Source of the DNA: Choristocarpus tenellus KU-1152
Taxonomy: Eukaryota > Phaeophyceae
NCBI GenBank assembly: GCA_964200185.2
Contig: CAXNAD020000068.1
Coordinates: forward strand, 1-32,761
Reading direction: 5' to 3'
Length of the DNA: 32,761 nucleotides
Shown: positions 23,151-32,761 of the stretch, piece by piece
How positions within the stretch are numbered: position 1 is the stretch's first letter
How the letters are laid out: each line of letters starts with the position of its first letter
Program-made: the position numbers and the translations under genes
Notes under the pieces: model-generated
What the model was told of the DNA's origin: nothing
The model's database searches: none
What the model saw: only the letters and a program-made list of their open reading frames with translations

Positions 23151-26100
23151 CCCTGGATTTGCTTTCCCGGCCCCTGCTACATAATGGATCTCTTCACTCT
23201 TGGTGCCACAAAGGCTCTCCCACACCACAGAACCGAGAAGATGCAGAGTTCATGTCTTCCTTCAGGAACATGTCCAAGGTGGAGGCGATTTTGGTGATGC
23301 TGCGCATGGGTCGGGACCTTGACTCCGCGCTGAGCAAGGTGAGGGAGGTAACTTAAGAGAGCACAATGAACTGCAACTTCCCACAGTACCAGAGAGCATG
23401 TTGCAATTTGACATGAGAGGCACAAAATTGGATAGTTAAGTACACGATAGCGCTTGGAAGCAGTATGAATGTATATATTAGGGGTAGTGGTTCAATGGGT
23501 TGCTGTTATTATTGATAATGATGTACTGTTTTGAAATTCAGTTTTTATGTAGTGTGTATGTTTTAGGGTGGTTGAAGCAAAAGAGGAAATAAAAAAGGAT
23601 AAGGGCATGCTTTTCTGGGCTGTTGAAACAGCGGGCTAGTTGGCTCTGTGGCATTGGCAAACCACTTTGTTGTGGAGTTTGTTGTATTTCAACAATCCAG
23701 GACGTGTTCACTCTCACTCTCACTCTCACTCTCACTGTTGACACCCTTCTCCCCACACCCTGCCTGGAGCAGCTCTGTCTCTAACCTCTTGACCCGGGAC
23801 TCTTTTTCACGTGACGTCTTCATCCACTGCTTGTTTGAGTTTGAGTTTGAGTTTGAGCAATCAGCAAGATTATAAGTTTGGTGTGAGAGGAAGTGTGGCA
23901 TAAATAACACAACTACCCCCACCAAAGACAGAGTAGTAGTGCAAAATATCTCTATCTTTCACGCCATAGTTTCTTGTACCTTTTGTCTGTTTGTCTTTTT
24001 TTTTCTTTCCAGTGTGCTGCAGAGGAGTCAGCAGAGATGCAACGCTTGCGTCGGGAGGCCTCTCGGGCAGAGGACCTGGAGGATAAGCTGGCAAAAAAGA
24101 GCCTCCTTCTGAGGCAGAAGGAGGTGGAGGCGTCCGCGCTGGTCAGCAATGCCGGGGTCCTGGCTGAGCTCAGGAATGAGGTTCTCACAAAGGTGATTTG
24201 CCAACTACTGAGCATTTCATAGTGCATACATACTCTGGAGTAGTAGCACGTTTTTTTGTTTGTGGAAGGAGGAAAGAAATAACAAGTGATTTGAAGTTGC
24301 AGTTGCAGTGACCAACTTCATTGTGTGCGTGAGGTTTAGAAGGGAGAAATAAGTTTCTTCCATGGCAGGGGGGGGAGGAGAAGAAACCAGGTACCCAAAA
24401 CCTAACGGGGGGTGGGGTGGAGAAATATGGAGGAGAAATGTGGAGGAGAATGTGGAGGAGAAATGTGGAAGGGTTCATTTGAGGGAGGACTAGGGGGGTA
24501 GACGCGGGTGTTTGTCTCCCTCTCAAGAATTGCCATAAACGTTGCGTGACCCCTAGTCTTGTTCTTGTTCACCGCCGTAGAGCAATCCCCCCTCCTCCAG
24601 CTCCCGCCTTTCCTCGAATTGATAAGAAATGGGTTTCCATGGCAGTGTACAATTGTTGCTGCAATGTTTGGTAGGGTATGGTGTACTGGCCGGCCGGTCC
24701 CTCCACTGCACATCTTGGTTCGAAAATAAGAGAAGGAAGAAAAGCAAACTCCTGTGATAATGTTTTTTTTTTTTCCTTTCATCAATTACCCTGTCTTTGT
24801 CTGTATGTCACCCTACCCCACCGATCAATCAGGACCTGGCCCTCAAGGATCTCACAGCGCAGCTGGATGACCTTCGGGCTTCAGAGGCAGTAGCTGCTGC
24901 ATCCCATGCTTTGGAGCGCGATTCCCTCGTTGCTGAGTTGGCTGCAGTGAAGGCGGCCTTGGAATCTGCCGTGGTCACTGGTTCGGTGTGGAGGGGTGGA
25001 AAGGAGGGGGAAGGGCAGGGAGAAGGTTTTCAGTCCTTACCTTCTGGGGAGGATGTGTTGAGTGAGCCACCAGAGGGGATAGAAGACAGGGCTTCATTGT
25101 GCTCCAATGCAAATTCTGTTGAAGGAGAAGAAATTGATTATGAGGCTGAGGAGGAGGAGGAGGAGGAGGAGGAGGAGGAGGAGGAGGAGGAGCTAGCTCT
25201 TTGGTGCATTATTGAGGAGGAGGAGGAGGAGGGAGAGGAGAAGCCAGCCCTTTCCTGCATTATTGTGGAGGATGAGGAGGAGGAGGAGGAGGAGGAGATG
25301 GAGGAGGAGAAGCTAACCCTTTCCTACATTATTGATGAGGAGGAGGAGGAGGAGGAGGAGGAGGAGGAGGAGGAGGAGGAGGAGGAGGAGGAGGAGGAGA
25401 AGGAGGAGGAGGAGAAGTTAACGTCTAAACCTGCACCAATGCCCATGACATTGAAGTATTCTCTCCCTTGTGCTGCACCTCCTTTCCCGCCCTCTCCCTC
25501 CACCCCCCCTACTCCGGTGGGAAATCAGACAGTCGCTGAGAGGAAGGAGAGGGTGCTACAGATGGCAATTCCATCCAGTCAGTCTCCCATGTCTCGCTTG
25601 GCGCCCGTGGAGCACGGCCTGGAGATGGCACAAGATGTAGCTGTCATCATGGAGACAGGTTCATGGCGGGTGAGATTTGGTGTTGTGGATCTGTCCTGGG
25701 ATGAAGGAGGTGAGAGGGCTTCCTTGGCGGCGGCAGGTGCAAGCGAGGGGAAAGGAGGGGCTGGGGCATCGGGGGGGGGCATGCTGTCGTACTTCGATGA
25801 CTTCCCGTGCTGTGTGGCCCGTCCGCGGCATGAGAGCATGGACCTGGCCGAGGTGGTCAATGGGGCATCATCCCTGGCCGCACCCATGTACAGGGAGTTT
25901 CGCGAGTAAGTTTTTTCTTGTGTGTTGGTGGAGAGTTTTGTTTTCTGTGTCTGCTGTGTCTGCTGTGTCTTCTGTTATTGCCATTGGTCCTGCCCGTCCA
26001 TCTCTTTGTTTGTTTGTTCCTTGGTGTAAGCTATGCAAGTGTTAACCAAACCAAACCCTATCCCCAACAACTTTTTTGTTGTGCTTGTGTTGTGTTGACT

Positions 26101-29100
26101 TGTGCTGTGTAGCTCTACTATGCTGTAGTAGTCCAGTTTTGTGCTGTATTGATTTGGTCGGTCAGCTGAAGGTGCCCTGGCTCTCTGGTGTTATATGTAT
26201 TGATGCACATGACCTCTTCTTGAGTCCCACCTGTAGGTTTCCACCCAGGTAATGCCTTGTTCTGTGTATGAGATTGACCCATTGGTCTCTTCCCTCACCC
26301 CACGCCGTGCCGTGCCGTGCCGTGCCAAGTCAAGCCAAGCTGAATTTCCTGCTCCTGCTCCTAACCCTAACCCTAACAGTCCCCCCACCCATACCCCCCC
26401 ACCCCTCAGCATTGGCCTCTTTGTGGGGGGAGATGCATGGTACTGTACCATGGAGCACCCGGACAGAGGCCTCCGTTCGAAGCTGAAACTGTCCTTCCCC
26501 ATGGAACAGGGACTCCCCACCCCGGATGTTGAGCGGCTGTGGGGACATGCCTACAGACTGCTGAAGCAGTCGCCTGATTTGGCGCCGCTGGTGTTACCGT
26601 ACAAGCCTACGGCAACCTGGGAGGAACTGTGGCCAATGGTCTGGTTCCTCTTCAGCACCCTTGAGGTGCAGCATCGAGATGTCCAAAGCACCTTGCTTGT
26701 AGTTTGTGTTGGTCTCTCCCTGCTGATGATGTGATATTCCTGTGTACTATGGATGCGTTCGTGCCTGCCTTCATTAGTTTATTCTGTGTGCCTACAGCAA
26801 TGGCGAAAAGAGAAAGTGTAGTACATCTACTTGCATTTTTCATTTTTTTGGCATCAATCTAGAGTTCAGTTCAAATATTGAGATACAGTTATAGACACCC
26901 TGCCTGCCTGTCTGTCTGTCTGTCTGTCTGTTGTTGTTGTGCAAGGTGGTGGTTACCGAGCTTATACCTGCATCCCTCCCTCCCCCATAATTTTATCTTT
27001 TCTAACTAAGAAAGAAGAGAATACGTCCGATGGCCTTGTAAACAATATATCTCCTGTGGTGTGGTGTGCTTTGTGTTTTGTAACAGGTGCCAGCGATACG
27101 CCTCATCAGCGAGGCAACTCTAGCGGCAAAGGCAGCTGGGGTTCGCACAGGGGTGGTGGTGGACCTCGGGGAGTCCGGGGTTTATGTTTCACCAGTCTTT
27201 GAGGGCTGCCCCCTCACAGAGTCAGTACGGACTCATAAGGTGGGGGGCGGCTGCCTTACCAGGTACCTGGAGTACATGCTCCTGAGTCGTGCCAATGAGC
27301 ACTTCAACCAGTTGGTGAGTGAGTTGGTGGGCGTGCTTGGTGCAAGAAGACATTAGGGTGCATAGTATACTTACTTGGAAGTGTGGAGTATGCTTGAGTG
27401 TATGTGATGCCGTTGATGTTTGACATCACCCGGTCAACCAACACCCAAGACATTTGGGGGGAGGAGAGGGGGGGGGGGGTTAAAATCTGTTGGCATGGTT
27501 GGGATGGGTGTGGCCTGATGTCTGATTCTGATTAAATGTTTTTGTCATGGCAGGGGAAGTGAGTCTTAGTCTTGTGAGGGAAGTAAGTATATTGAGTGCG
27601 CTACTACTCTGAGTTATATCACAACACACTAGCAATAGCAGCATACTTGGCCAAATAGGAGGCACTGGTATCCTCCTGCAGTGGACTGCTCAGGCCTACT
27701 TTGCCCACAAGAAGACAGAACAGAACAGAACAGAACAGAAAACAGTGCAATGACTTGTACCCCACGCTGAAGCCGTTGCCAATCCGGGCCGGTACATACT
27801 GACTCCGGTGAATGCACTTGCAGATAGAACCGCGAAGGATGGACTTTGCAAGGCAGGTGAAGGAAGGGAGCTGCTTTGTGTCCATGGACTTTGCGGGGGA
27901 GGTGAGGAGGGCCGGGCAGTTTAGGAGGAAAACTGTCCGGGTGATGGGCGATGGGGATGTGCCTGCAAAGCTCAGCGGCTATGCAGTCTGCAGTCCCACA
28001 GAGTGAGTAGTTGTTCTGACAAGATGGAGTGTGAGGTGGGTTGGGACACGCTGAAAATGAGCATGCTGAGGTTAGGTCACTGATTGGCCTGCACTTTGCA
28101 CTTGGGTGCAAGAAATGCGAGTTCTCTGCCCTCCCCCTCGCATTTTTTCCTGGTTGAGGTTCCTTAACAAGGCCTTGACAATGAATACTTTAGCGAGTAC
28201 TTGTTGTTTTTGTCACTCTGTTATTGCTAGTCCCCTCTCCATCTTCCAGCTCCACTTGCTATTGGCTCCAAGCCCAACCCTATACTATGCCTGATGGGAC
28301 GTTTCGTTGTGTTCAAGGTGCTACAGCAACGGTGATACACCCGATGAGCCGGTGACGGTGTCATTCACCACGGCAAGTGGAGAGGCTCTCCTTGTAAAGG
28401 TTGGCCTGGAGAAGTTCCATGTTGGGGAACTTCTCTTCCAGGCAAGCGGTACTTTATTTATTTATCATATATATATATATATATTATCTTGGTCTTTTTT
28501 CTTTTTTGATAACCATTGCGGCTACCTCTCTGGTGTTGATACCTGTTCCTTGTCCAGAGAGGTTCCCCTGGGGGATGGTGTTGATGGATGCGCGTATCAA
28601 TTCAGGACTGGTAATAGTGAAAGTTGAAATATGCTGCACTTGGAAGTAGCACATTTTACATTTTGATCTTGTTTGCATGAACTCACAGGGGTGTAGAGTG
28701 AGCACCCCGTAGTGATCACGTTTGGTCCCATCAATGGAAATAGCCTGTAGAGTTACAATAGTATCTAGTTCTGGAGATGCGCTATTAACATAAGGCTATT
28801 TACTCTCCACTGCATCACAACATCAATTCACCCTCGGAGTGTATCCCCTCCACTACCCTCCACTGCCCTCCACTCCCCCCACCCTCCATCTCCCAACTTG
28901 CACAAATGCCAACCAAATGACATCCAGCCACACTTGTGGCACCAAGAGGGAGAGATCCCCACGAGCCTGGCCGCTGTGGTTGTGGATGCTGTGATGTCAT
29001 GCACGCCTGACATTCGAGAGACTCTCCTCAGCAATGTTGTGCTGGTGGGTGGGTCTTCGAGCCTGCGTGGGCTGGGACCCCGTATGCTGCAGGAGCTTAG

Positions 29101-30060
29101 GATGGAGGCCCCTGATCACCTGTGCGGTGTGGTCAATGTGAGGGTGTTGGGTGCAGAGGAGTTGCAGCACACGTGAGTGTTGACGATTATCTCATGGTCA
29201 GAGTTTTCGTTTCTAGTACTATAAATGTTGAGTGAGATGTAAGAAATATCACCACTAGTATGTTTTGAGTATTTTGGTGGGGTATTAATAGCTGCTGCTT
29301 GTGTAACATTTGTCCTGGTTAGAGGCAGCTAGCTCTATTGCCAAGGTCAACCTCAAGAAGTGTAAATGCCTTGCCGCTGGTGGGAAGAGGTATTGTTAGT
29401 TTGCAGTCCCCAACTTTGAGTTGAGGCCTGTCTCTCACTAAGCAAACGCAATAGTGTCTGCGTGCATTTATCGAGTTATCAAGCACCCACCTATCCTTGT
29501 CACAATACCCCAGGAAGTAAGTGCATTCATCATCCCTGACCGTACTTGAAAGCGATAGATCATCAACCAGTGCATAGGTGCATAGGTGCATAGGTACATA
29601 GGTGCATAGGTGCATAGGTACATAGGTGCATAGGTACATAGGTACGGGCATTCAATCCAATGCAAACAATCCCCTTCTCTGCAAGCAACAGGAGCAATGT
29701 ATTGATGTAGGGACGTAGTCATGCATTGATCGACCAACCCAAGCGCTCTCTCCACCCATCCTGTCTGACCTTCCTTCACTTAAATGACACAGCGGGCGGT
29801 ACTCCCAATGCTTCTCTCATCCGCACTCCTCTCCCTCTCCGCCCTGCTCAGCCTCCTCCTAACCATTGGCCCTCTCTCTCCTCCCTCTCCTTCCCTGTTA
29901 CACGCCCAGCAACCCCAACTCCCGATCGAGTACCTCAGCAGTTCTGCGGGGCGCAGAGATGCTCTGTGGGGCGGAGGGACAGAACAGGAAGTCCTGGCTG
30001 TTGCGCCCCGACTGGGAGGAGGACCCCGAGCGCCTCATGAGGGAGTATTACCTCACCTGA
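21629..30060 (+). CDS. Divergent actin-related protein with N-terminal coiled coil and poly-Glu region
   Basis: Exons: 21629-21826, 22245-22425, 22534-22586, 23231-23338, 24013-24192, 24833-25905, 26410-26665, 27087-27314, 27824-28002, 28318-28441, 28928-29172, 29910-30060; 991 residues, with phases closing at every junction. Residues 1-180 are of unknown fold (LDLETEIALLQQQI near 112-126). Residues 181-292 form a coiled coil. Residues about 345-436 are Glu-rich. An actin fold runs from about 507 to 991. Actin landmarks in order: the degenerate phosphate-1 loop IMETGSWRVRFG; FPCCVARPRHE; VDLGESGVYVSPVFEG (phosphate-2 loop); RQVKEGSCFVSMDF; KFHVGELLFQ joined to PHLW (the actin LFQP site); DIRETLLSNVVLVGGSSSLRG. 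Coiled coil, acidic tract and actin start share exon 24833-25905, so the fusion does not depend on splicing. The start codon, the first three exons and the ARP class are uncertain. Confidence 0.85.
23047..23150. repeat. AAATATCTT nonamer array followed by (TA)n and (GTAT)n
   Basis: Seven nonamers (AAATATCTT or AAATATCTC) run into a TA dinucleotide run and then GTAT repeats, within the intron between coding exons 3 and 4 of the ARP gene. The tract ends about 80 bp before the acceptor at 23230. Confidence 0.97.
23708..23857. repeat. Two hexamer microsatellites: (TCACTC)n and (TTTGAG)n
   Basis: Within the ARP intron before the exon at 24013 there are about five TCACTC units at 23708-23736 and four TTTGAG units at 23832-23857. 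Confidence 0.9.
25147..25424. repeat. Coding minisatellite: GAG runs with an interspersed seven-residue motif
   Basis: Runs of GAG codons (Glu) are broken three times by a related motif: LALWCII (about 25193), PALSCII (about 25242) and LTLSYII (about 25314). Both the Glu runs and the hydrophobic insertions are shared at DNA level (CTTT..TGCATTATTG and CTTTCCTACATTATTG), so they arose by tandem duplication. The frame is kept throughout. Run lengths probably vary between individuals. Confidence 0.93.
26304..26326. repeat. (CCGTG)n pentamer repeat
   Basis: Four to five CCGTG units lie in the ARP intron upstream of the exon at 26410. Confidence 0.85.
26360..26377. repeat. Short telomere-type CCCTAA repeat within an intron
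   Basis: CCTAACCCTAACCCTAAC equals three CCCTAA units (TTAGGG on the other strand). It sits about 30 bp before the acceptor AG at 26408-26409 and may form part of its pyrimidine tract. Confidence 0.9.
26899..26940. repeat. (CTGT)n and (TTG)n microsatellite
   Basis: GCCT/CTGT tetramers followed by TTG trimers, in the ARP intron upstream of the exon at 27087. Confidence 0.9.
27718..27740. repeat. (CAGAA)n pentamer repeat
   Basis: About four to five CAGAA units in the ARP intron upstream of the exon at 27824. Confidence 0.9.
28442..28927 (+). other. Probable GC-AG intron of the ARP gene
   Basis: The exon ends ...LLFQ as TTCCAG, followed by GCAAGC rather than GT. The next supported exon starts at 28928 after CATCCAG with PHLWHQ. 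Joining them rebuilds the conserved actin LFQP site with no insertion and with phase 0 on both sides. CAG|GCAAG is the usual context for GC donors. A fully GT-AG alternative exists: extend the exon to 28448 (GT at 28449) and include 28558-28610, which adds 20 in-frame residues between LFQ and PHLW. Confidence 0.7.
28466..28486. repeat. (AT)n microsatellite
   Basis: A short AT dinucleotide run just inside the proposed GC-AG intron. Confidence 0.85.
29571..29644. repeat. GTGCATAG/GTACATAG octamer array
   Basis: About nine octamers in the last ARP intron (29173-29909), alternating between G and A at one position. Confidence 0.95.
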
Positions 30061-30197
30061 GGGGAAGGGAGGGATTGGCGTATGGGGGCCTACACTGGAG
30101 GTTGAGGGGTAACCATCCGGTCTAGTAGTGCTTGTGAGCATGCGTGTGTGATACAATGGATATGAAAGAGTGCCATTGTAACTTGTTGTCAATAGAT

Positions 30198-30467
30198 GTT
30201 TGTGGGAAGGGATTGAAGAACAGACAGTCCAATAAAGGACTGCTGGAGTGAAGCCTGTCTCCCTAAAGTTGCATCATATATATTGTAGATGGTCAATTCT
30301 TATGAGACTATTCACAAATTCACAAAGACCTTTTTGGAAAACTCAAACCACCTTAATGAGCATACAACTGGACCATCTACAATGTATGTAATGCATCCTT
30401 AGGGAGATAGACATCACTCCAGCAGCTCTCGTTCGGGTCGTGTGTTCTTCAACCACTTCCCACAAGC
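30198..30467. repeat. Imperfect inverted repeat: 97-bp arms, 76-nt spacer
   Basis: The left arm (30198-30294) and the reverse complement of the right arm (30371-30467) align over 97 positions without gaps and with 21 differences by my count, so about 78% identity. Perfect blocks include TTGTGGGAAG, TTGAAGAAC, CTGCTGGAGTGA and ATTGTAGATGGTC. Weaker similarity continues outward for roughly 20-30 bp on each side. A transcript would fold into a long imperfect hairpin. It starts 137 bp after the ARP stop codon, so it probably lies in or beside that gene's 3' end. Confidence 0.93.
30231..30236 (+). promoter_or_regulatory. Possible polyadenylation signal AATAAA
   Basis: AATAAA lies 170 bp after the ARP stop codon and inside the left arm of the inverted repeat. 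The matching position of the right arm does not preserve it. The role is inferred from the hexamer and its position only. Confidence 0.35.
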
Positions 30468-30514
30468 ATTTATTGAGAAGAATTTGCAACAAGGACTATT
30501 ACATGTCCATTTTG

Positions 30515-30592
30515 ACATACATACATACATACATACATACATACATACATACATACATACATACATACATACATACATACATACATACATAC
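30515..30592. repeat. (ATAC)n tetramer microsatellite
   Basis: About 19 uninterrupted CATA units follow shortly after the right arm of the inverted repeat. Confidence 0.98.
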
Positions 30593-32168
30593 TCGTGTAT
30601 TGTGTGTTGGTGCACTATAATGGAGTAGAAAATAGGAATGGAGAGGCATGAAATTTTCGTCTGGGGACCTGGAGTGAAGAAGTGGGTAATGCAAAAAATA
30701 AAATTTACATGCAGGGGCTCCAGCTTTACCAAGGTCGTCACTATGGAAACATTGGAGGTATATTCTCAAAAAGGGACAAAATTCGCTTCTAAATGGTGTG
30801 CAGATTGAAGAGGAAGTAAATTATCTAAGTTGAGTCAAGTTCGCATTCAGGGCCTCAGGTTTGAATGTGAAGTCTACTATTGACACTATTTGTAGCCTGA
30901 AGGCATATAGTTCAATCCTGAAGGGTCAGGATTGAGGAAGAATATGGGCAATGTTCAGGGGTGTGGATTTTACGTGTGGTACTGAGAATTGAGACTTAAC
31001 CTGTCAAAAAAGGCACAAAGTTTGCTTGTGCGGGTTCAGGTTGAAGGGACTCCTTAGGAGGGGAGCTTAACATCCTAGATCGATTACGCATCAGGACCTA
31101 TAATATCTGCCGCCAATATGTCATCCTATCAGTACTAGTACATGCAAATATTTTTACCATGCCATCAGTATTTTCACTACTTCTAGCACAGCTATTAGCC
31201 AAAAATGGATATTTTCCCACTTGATATTCAATCCCATCTATTCAAATCAAGTTAGATTTGTAGATGAAAAAATAGGTCCATGGATAAATTAAAATCTTCG
31301 ATGAAAAACAATTAGAGAAATTCAACTTCCTGAAAGAATAGAGGGTGGTATGATGATACTGTAAGAAAACTGGTAGATATTTTTCTGTTTTATATATTTT
31401 ATTTTTTGGATGATTTTGCTACATTTTATTGGTTCCAGTGTCGTGACCCTCTTGGCATGCCCTCTCCACACAATTCGAAATACAAACAGATTATTATTGT
31501 TCCACCACGAGGGCACACAACATGATCAAATAACTACTGGTACGTATCAGACCAGGAAGTACATTTGGATCTACAGTACTCCAAATACACGATACATTGA
31601 GTTGATAACAGTCAGCTACAGCCAATGGTTGCAGACTGCCTGGGAGCGCAAACAAGCAAACTGCTACTAGCAAGTGCTTTTTGCCTAAGCCTCCTTGCTA
31701 TTCAAATTGACCCATAACAAACAAGGGGATAGGATTTCCCCACAAACATGCCTGTAGGGTCTTCAACCTTACCTATCCCAGCAAAGGGTTCATGTCTCAA
31801 GGATATCAATAGCCTCTCCTCTTCCTATTGCTCTTACAGTACACAACCATTGCCTCAATCACTGTCAACACCACTCAACACTTCCATAACAAACGCACTC
31901 ATGATGTAACACCAACATCATGACACAACATCAATTCAAAATCAACTCTTTACACCCACTTTTAAAAACAAAGCATCTCAACATATTCCACACATTGAAC
32001 AACACTTAAACACCTGTTGGTGCCTTTCCAATCACATGTTATAATTACTTTCAGGTTCACACATACATAGCTTGACAGCTGCAGCATTAGCCAACAGCAC
32101 ATCAAACTTTGACCAAGAACATATATTCCATTGTGTCACATTATACTCCAGCAAATACACATCTGCCC
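30593..32168. other. Intergenic, no supported gene
   Basis: AT-rich DNA. Open frames (for example plus 31410-31670) do not resemble known proteins. No RNA gene was recognised. Confidence 0.5.
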
Positions 32169-32367
32169 ATGAAGCCATCGAAGGCTAGGCTAGGCACGGA
32201 CAGGCTGTCCAACGTCTTGAATACTGGTTTGATGCACAATCCCAGACAAATGGACTTCCATGAGATCCTTATAAAACTTTGTGAATTCAAGGTTATCCCC
32301 CTTGCCCCTCCGCACCTATTGAGAACGCACAAGGGAAGGAAGTATGAGGGGGACAAGAAAAAATGTA
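32169..32367 (+). other. Candidate first exon of an unidentified plus-strand gene
   Basis: From the ATG at 32169 a frame of 66 codons runs to a strong donor (AAAAAAT|GTAAGT, about 32367). The peptide is of natural composition, with GTDRLSNVLNTG, PRQMDFHEILIKLCEF and a basic end THKGRKYEGDKKK. I do not recognise a family. A second plus-strand stretch at about 32568-32711 follows CTGCTCAG and also looks coding-like (KKGKRNAKVKPTP, then 30 further codons to a TAA), but the phase does not join to this donor. The gene, if real, would continue beyond the window. Confidence 0.3.
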
Positions 32368-32761
32368 AGTGATCCCTCTGACCCCCTGGGGATATTTATG
32401 GATGGATCAATCAAGCACCATCAAACACCAATGGCAACATGCACCTTATTTCTTTTATAAAACCCGATATAGTTAGTTGATACTGTACACAAATCTCTGT
32501 GAAAAAAATAATAATATGCCCTGGACTATTAGCACCCACAACCATAACCACTCTTCTTGGCGCTGCTCAGAAGAAAGGCAAGAGAAATGCAAAAGTGAAG
32601 CCAACACCAGGTATAGTAATGGGGCCAAGCTCAAAAATCTTGAGTACACAAATAGTAAGTCAGTGCATCAAGAACAGAAAAACATTCATGGAAGAACAGA
32701 AATCGTCGTAACATCACAGGAAGATTTAGGTAGAGTACAAGTGTTGGGGGGGGGGGAATCA
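32368..32761. other. Window edge, no confident feature
   Basis: Apart from the weak exon candidate at about 32568-32711 noted in the previous entry, only a G run at 32744-32757 stands out. Confidence 0.4.

Noticed and set aside
23007-23228. Minus frame with a Arg-Tyr-Leu repeat
   Set aside because: It is the translation of the AAATATCTT nonamer microsatellite in an ARP intron.
23221-23230. Alternative acceptor at about 23214 for the fourth ARP exon, joining directly to exon 2
   Set aside because: It is in phase, but the path through 22534-22586 has a much stronger pyrimidine tract at its acceptor and a clean CAG|GT donor, and also closes phase.
30440-30769. Frames with long His-Thr-Tyr-Ile or Cys-Met-Tyr-Val repeats
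   Set aside because: They are translations of the (ATAC)n tetramer microsatellite.

Overview
This is a eukaryotic nuclear window, most likely from an alga whose plastid was acquired by secondary endosymbiosis of a red alga (stramenopile, haptophyte or cryptophyte type). The organism cannot be named from the sequence. The reasons are: intron-rich genes (7, 9 and 12 coding exons, introns of about 110-2370 nt, GT-AG borders plus one probable GC-AG); a photosystem II assembly factor encoded here whose N-terminus reads as signal peptide, then a Phe-led transit peptide, then a thylakoid-lumen signal; and abundant microsatellites with long intergenic stretches.

Layout. Positions 1-3744 hold no confident gene, only weak exon candidates on the minus strand. 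Positions 9745 down to 3745 (minus) carry RAD23, a ubiquitin/proteasome shuttle of 489 residues in 7 exons. After a 221-bp divergent intergenic region, 9967-14397 (plus) carries HCF136/Ycf48, 419 residues in 9 exons. Positions 14398-21628 are mainly intergenic: tandem repeats (41 bp x3, 159 bp x2), microsatellites and a few unexplained open frames. Positions 21629-30060 (plus) carry a 12-exon gene for a protein of about 991 residues. It has a long coiled coil and a poly-Glu segment followed by a divergent actin fold, so it is an actin-related protein (ARP) of a class I cannot assign. Just beyond it (30198-30467) lie two 97-bp arms in inverted orientation, about 78% identical without gaps, around a 76-nt spacer. 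The right edge has a weak candidate for the start of another plus-strand gene.

The three genes do not form a pathway: RAD23 acts in nuclear/cytosolic protein quality control and DNA repair, HCF136 in the thylakoid lumen, and the ARP in an unknown setting. RAD23 and HCF136 probably share a bidirectional promoter region. In all three genes the reading phase closes exactly across every proposed splice junction, which is the main internal support for the models. By eye, the left half is AT-richer; the right half is more GC-rich, and the ARP exons prefer G/C-ending codons.
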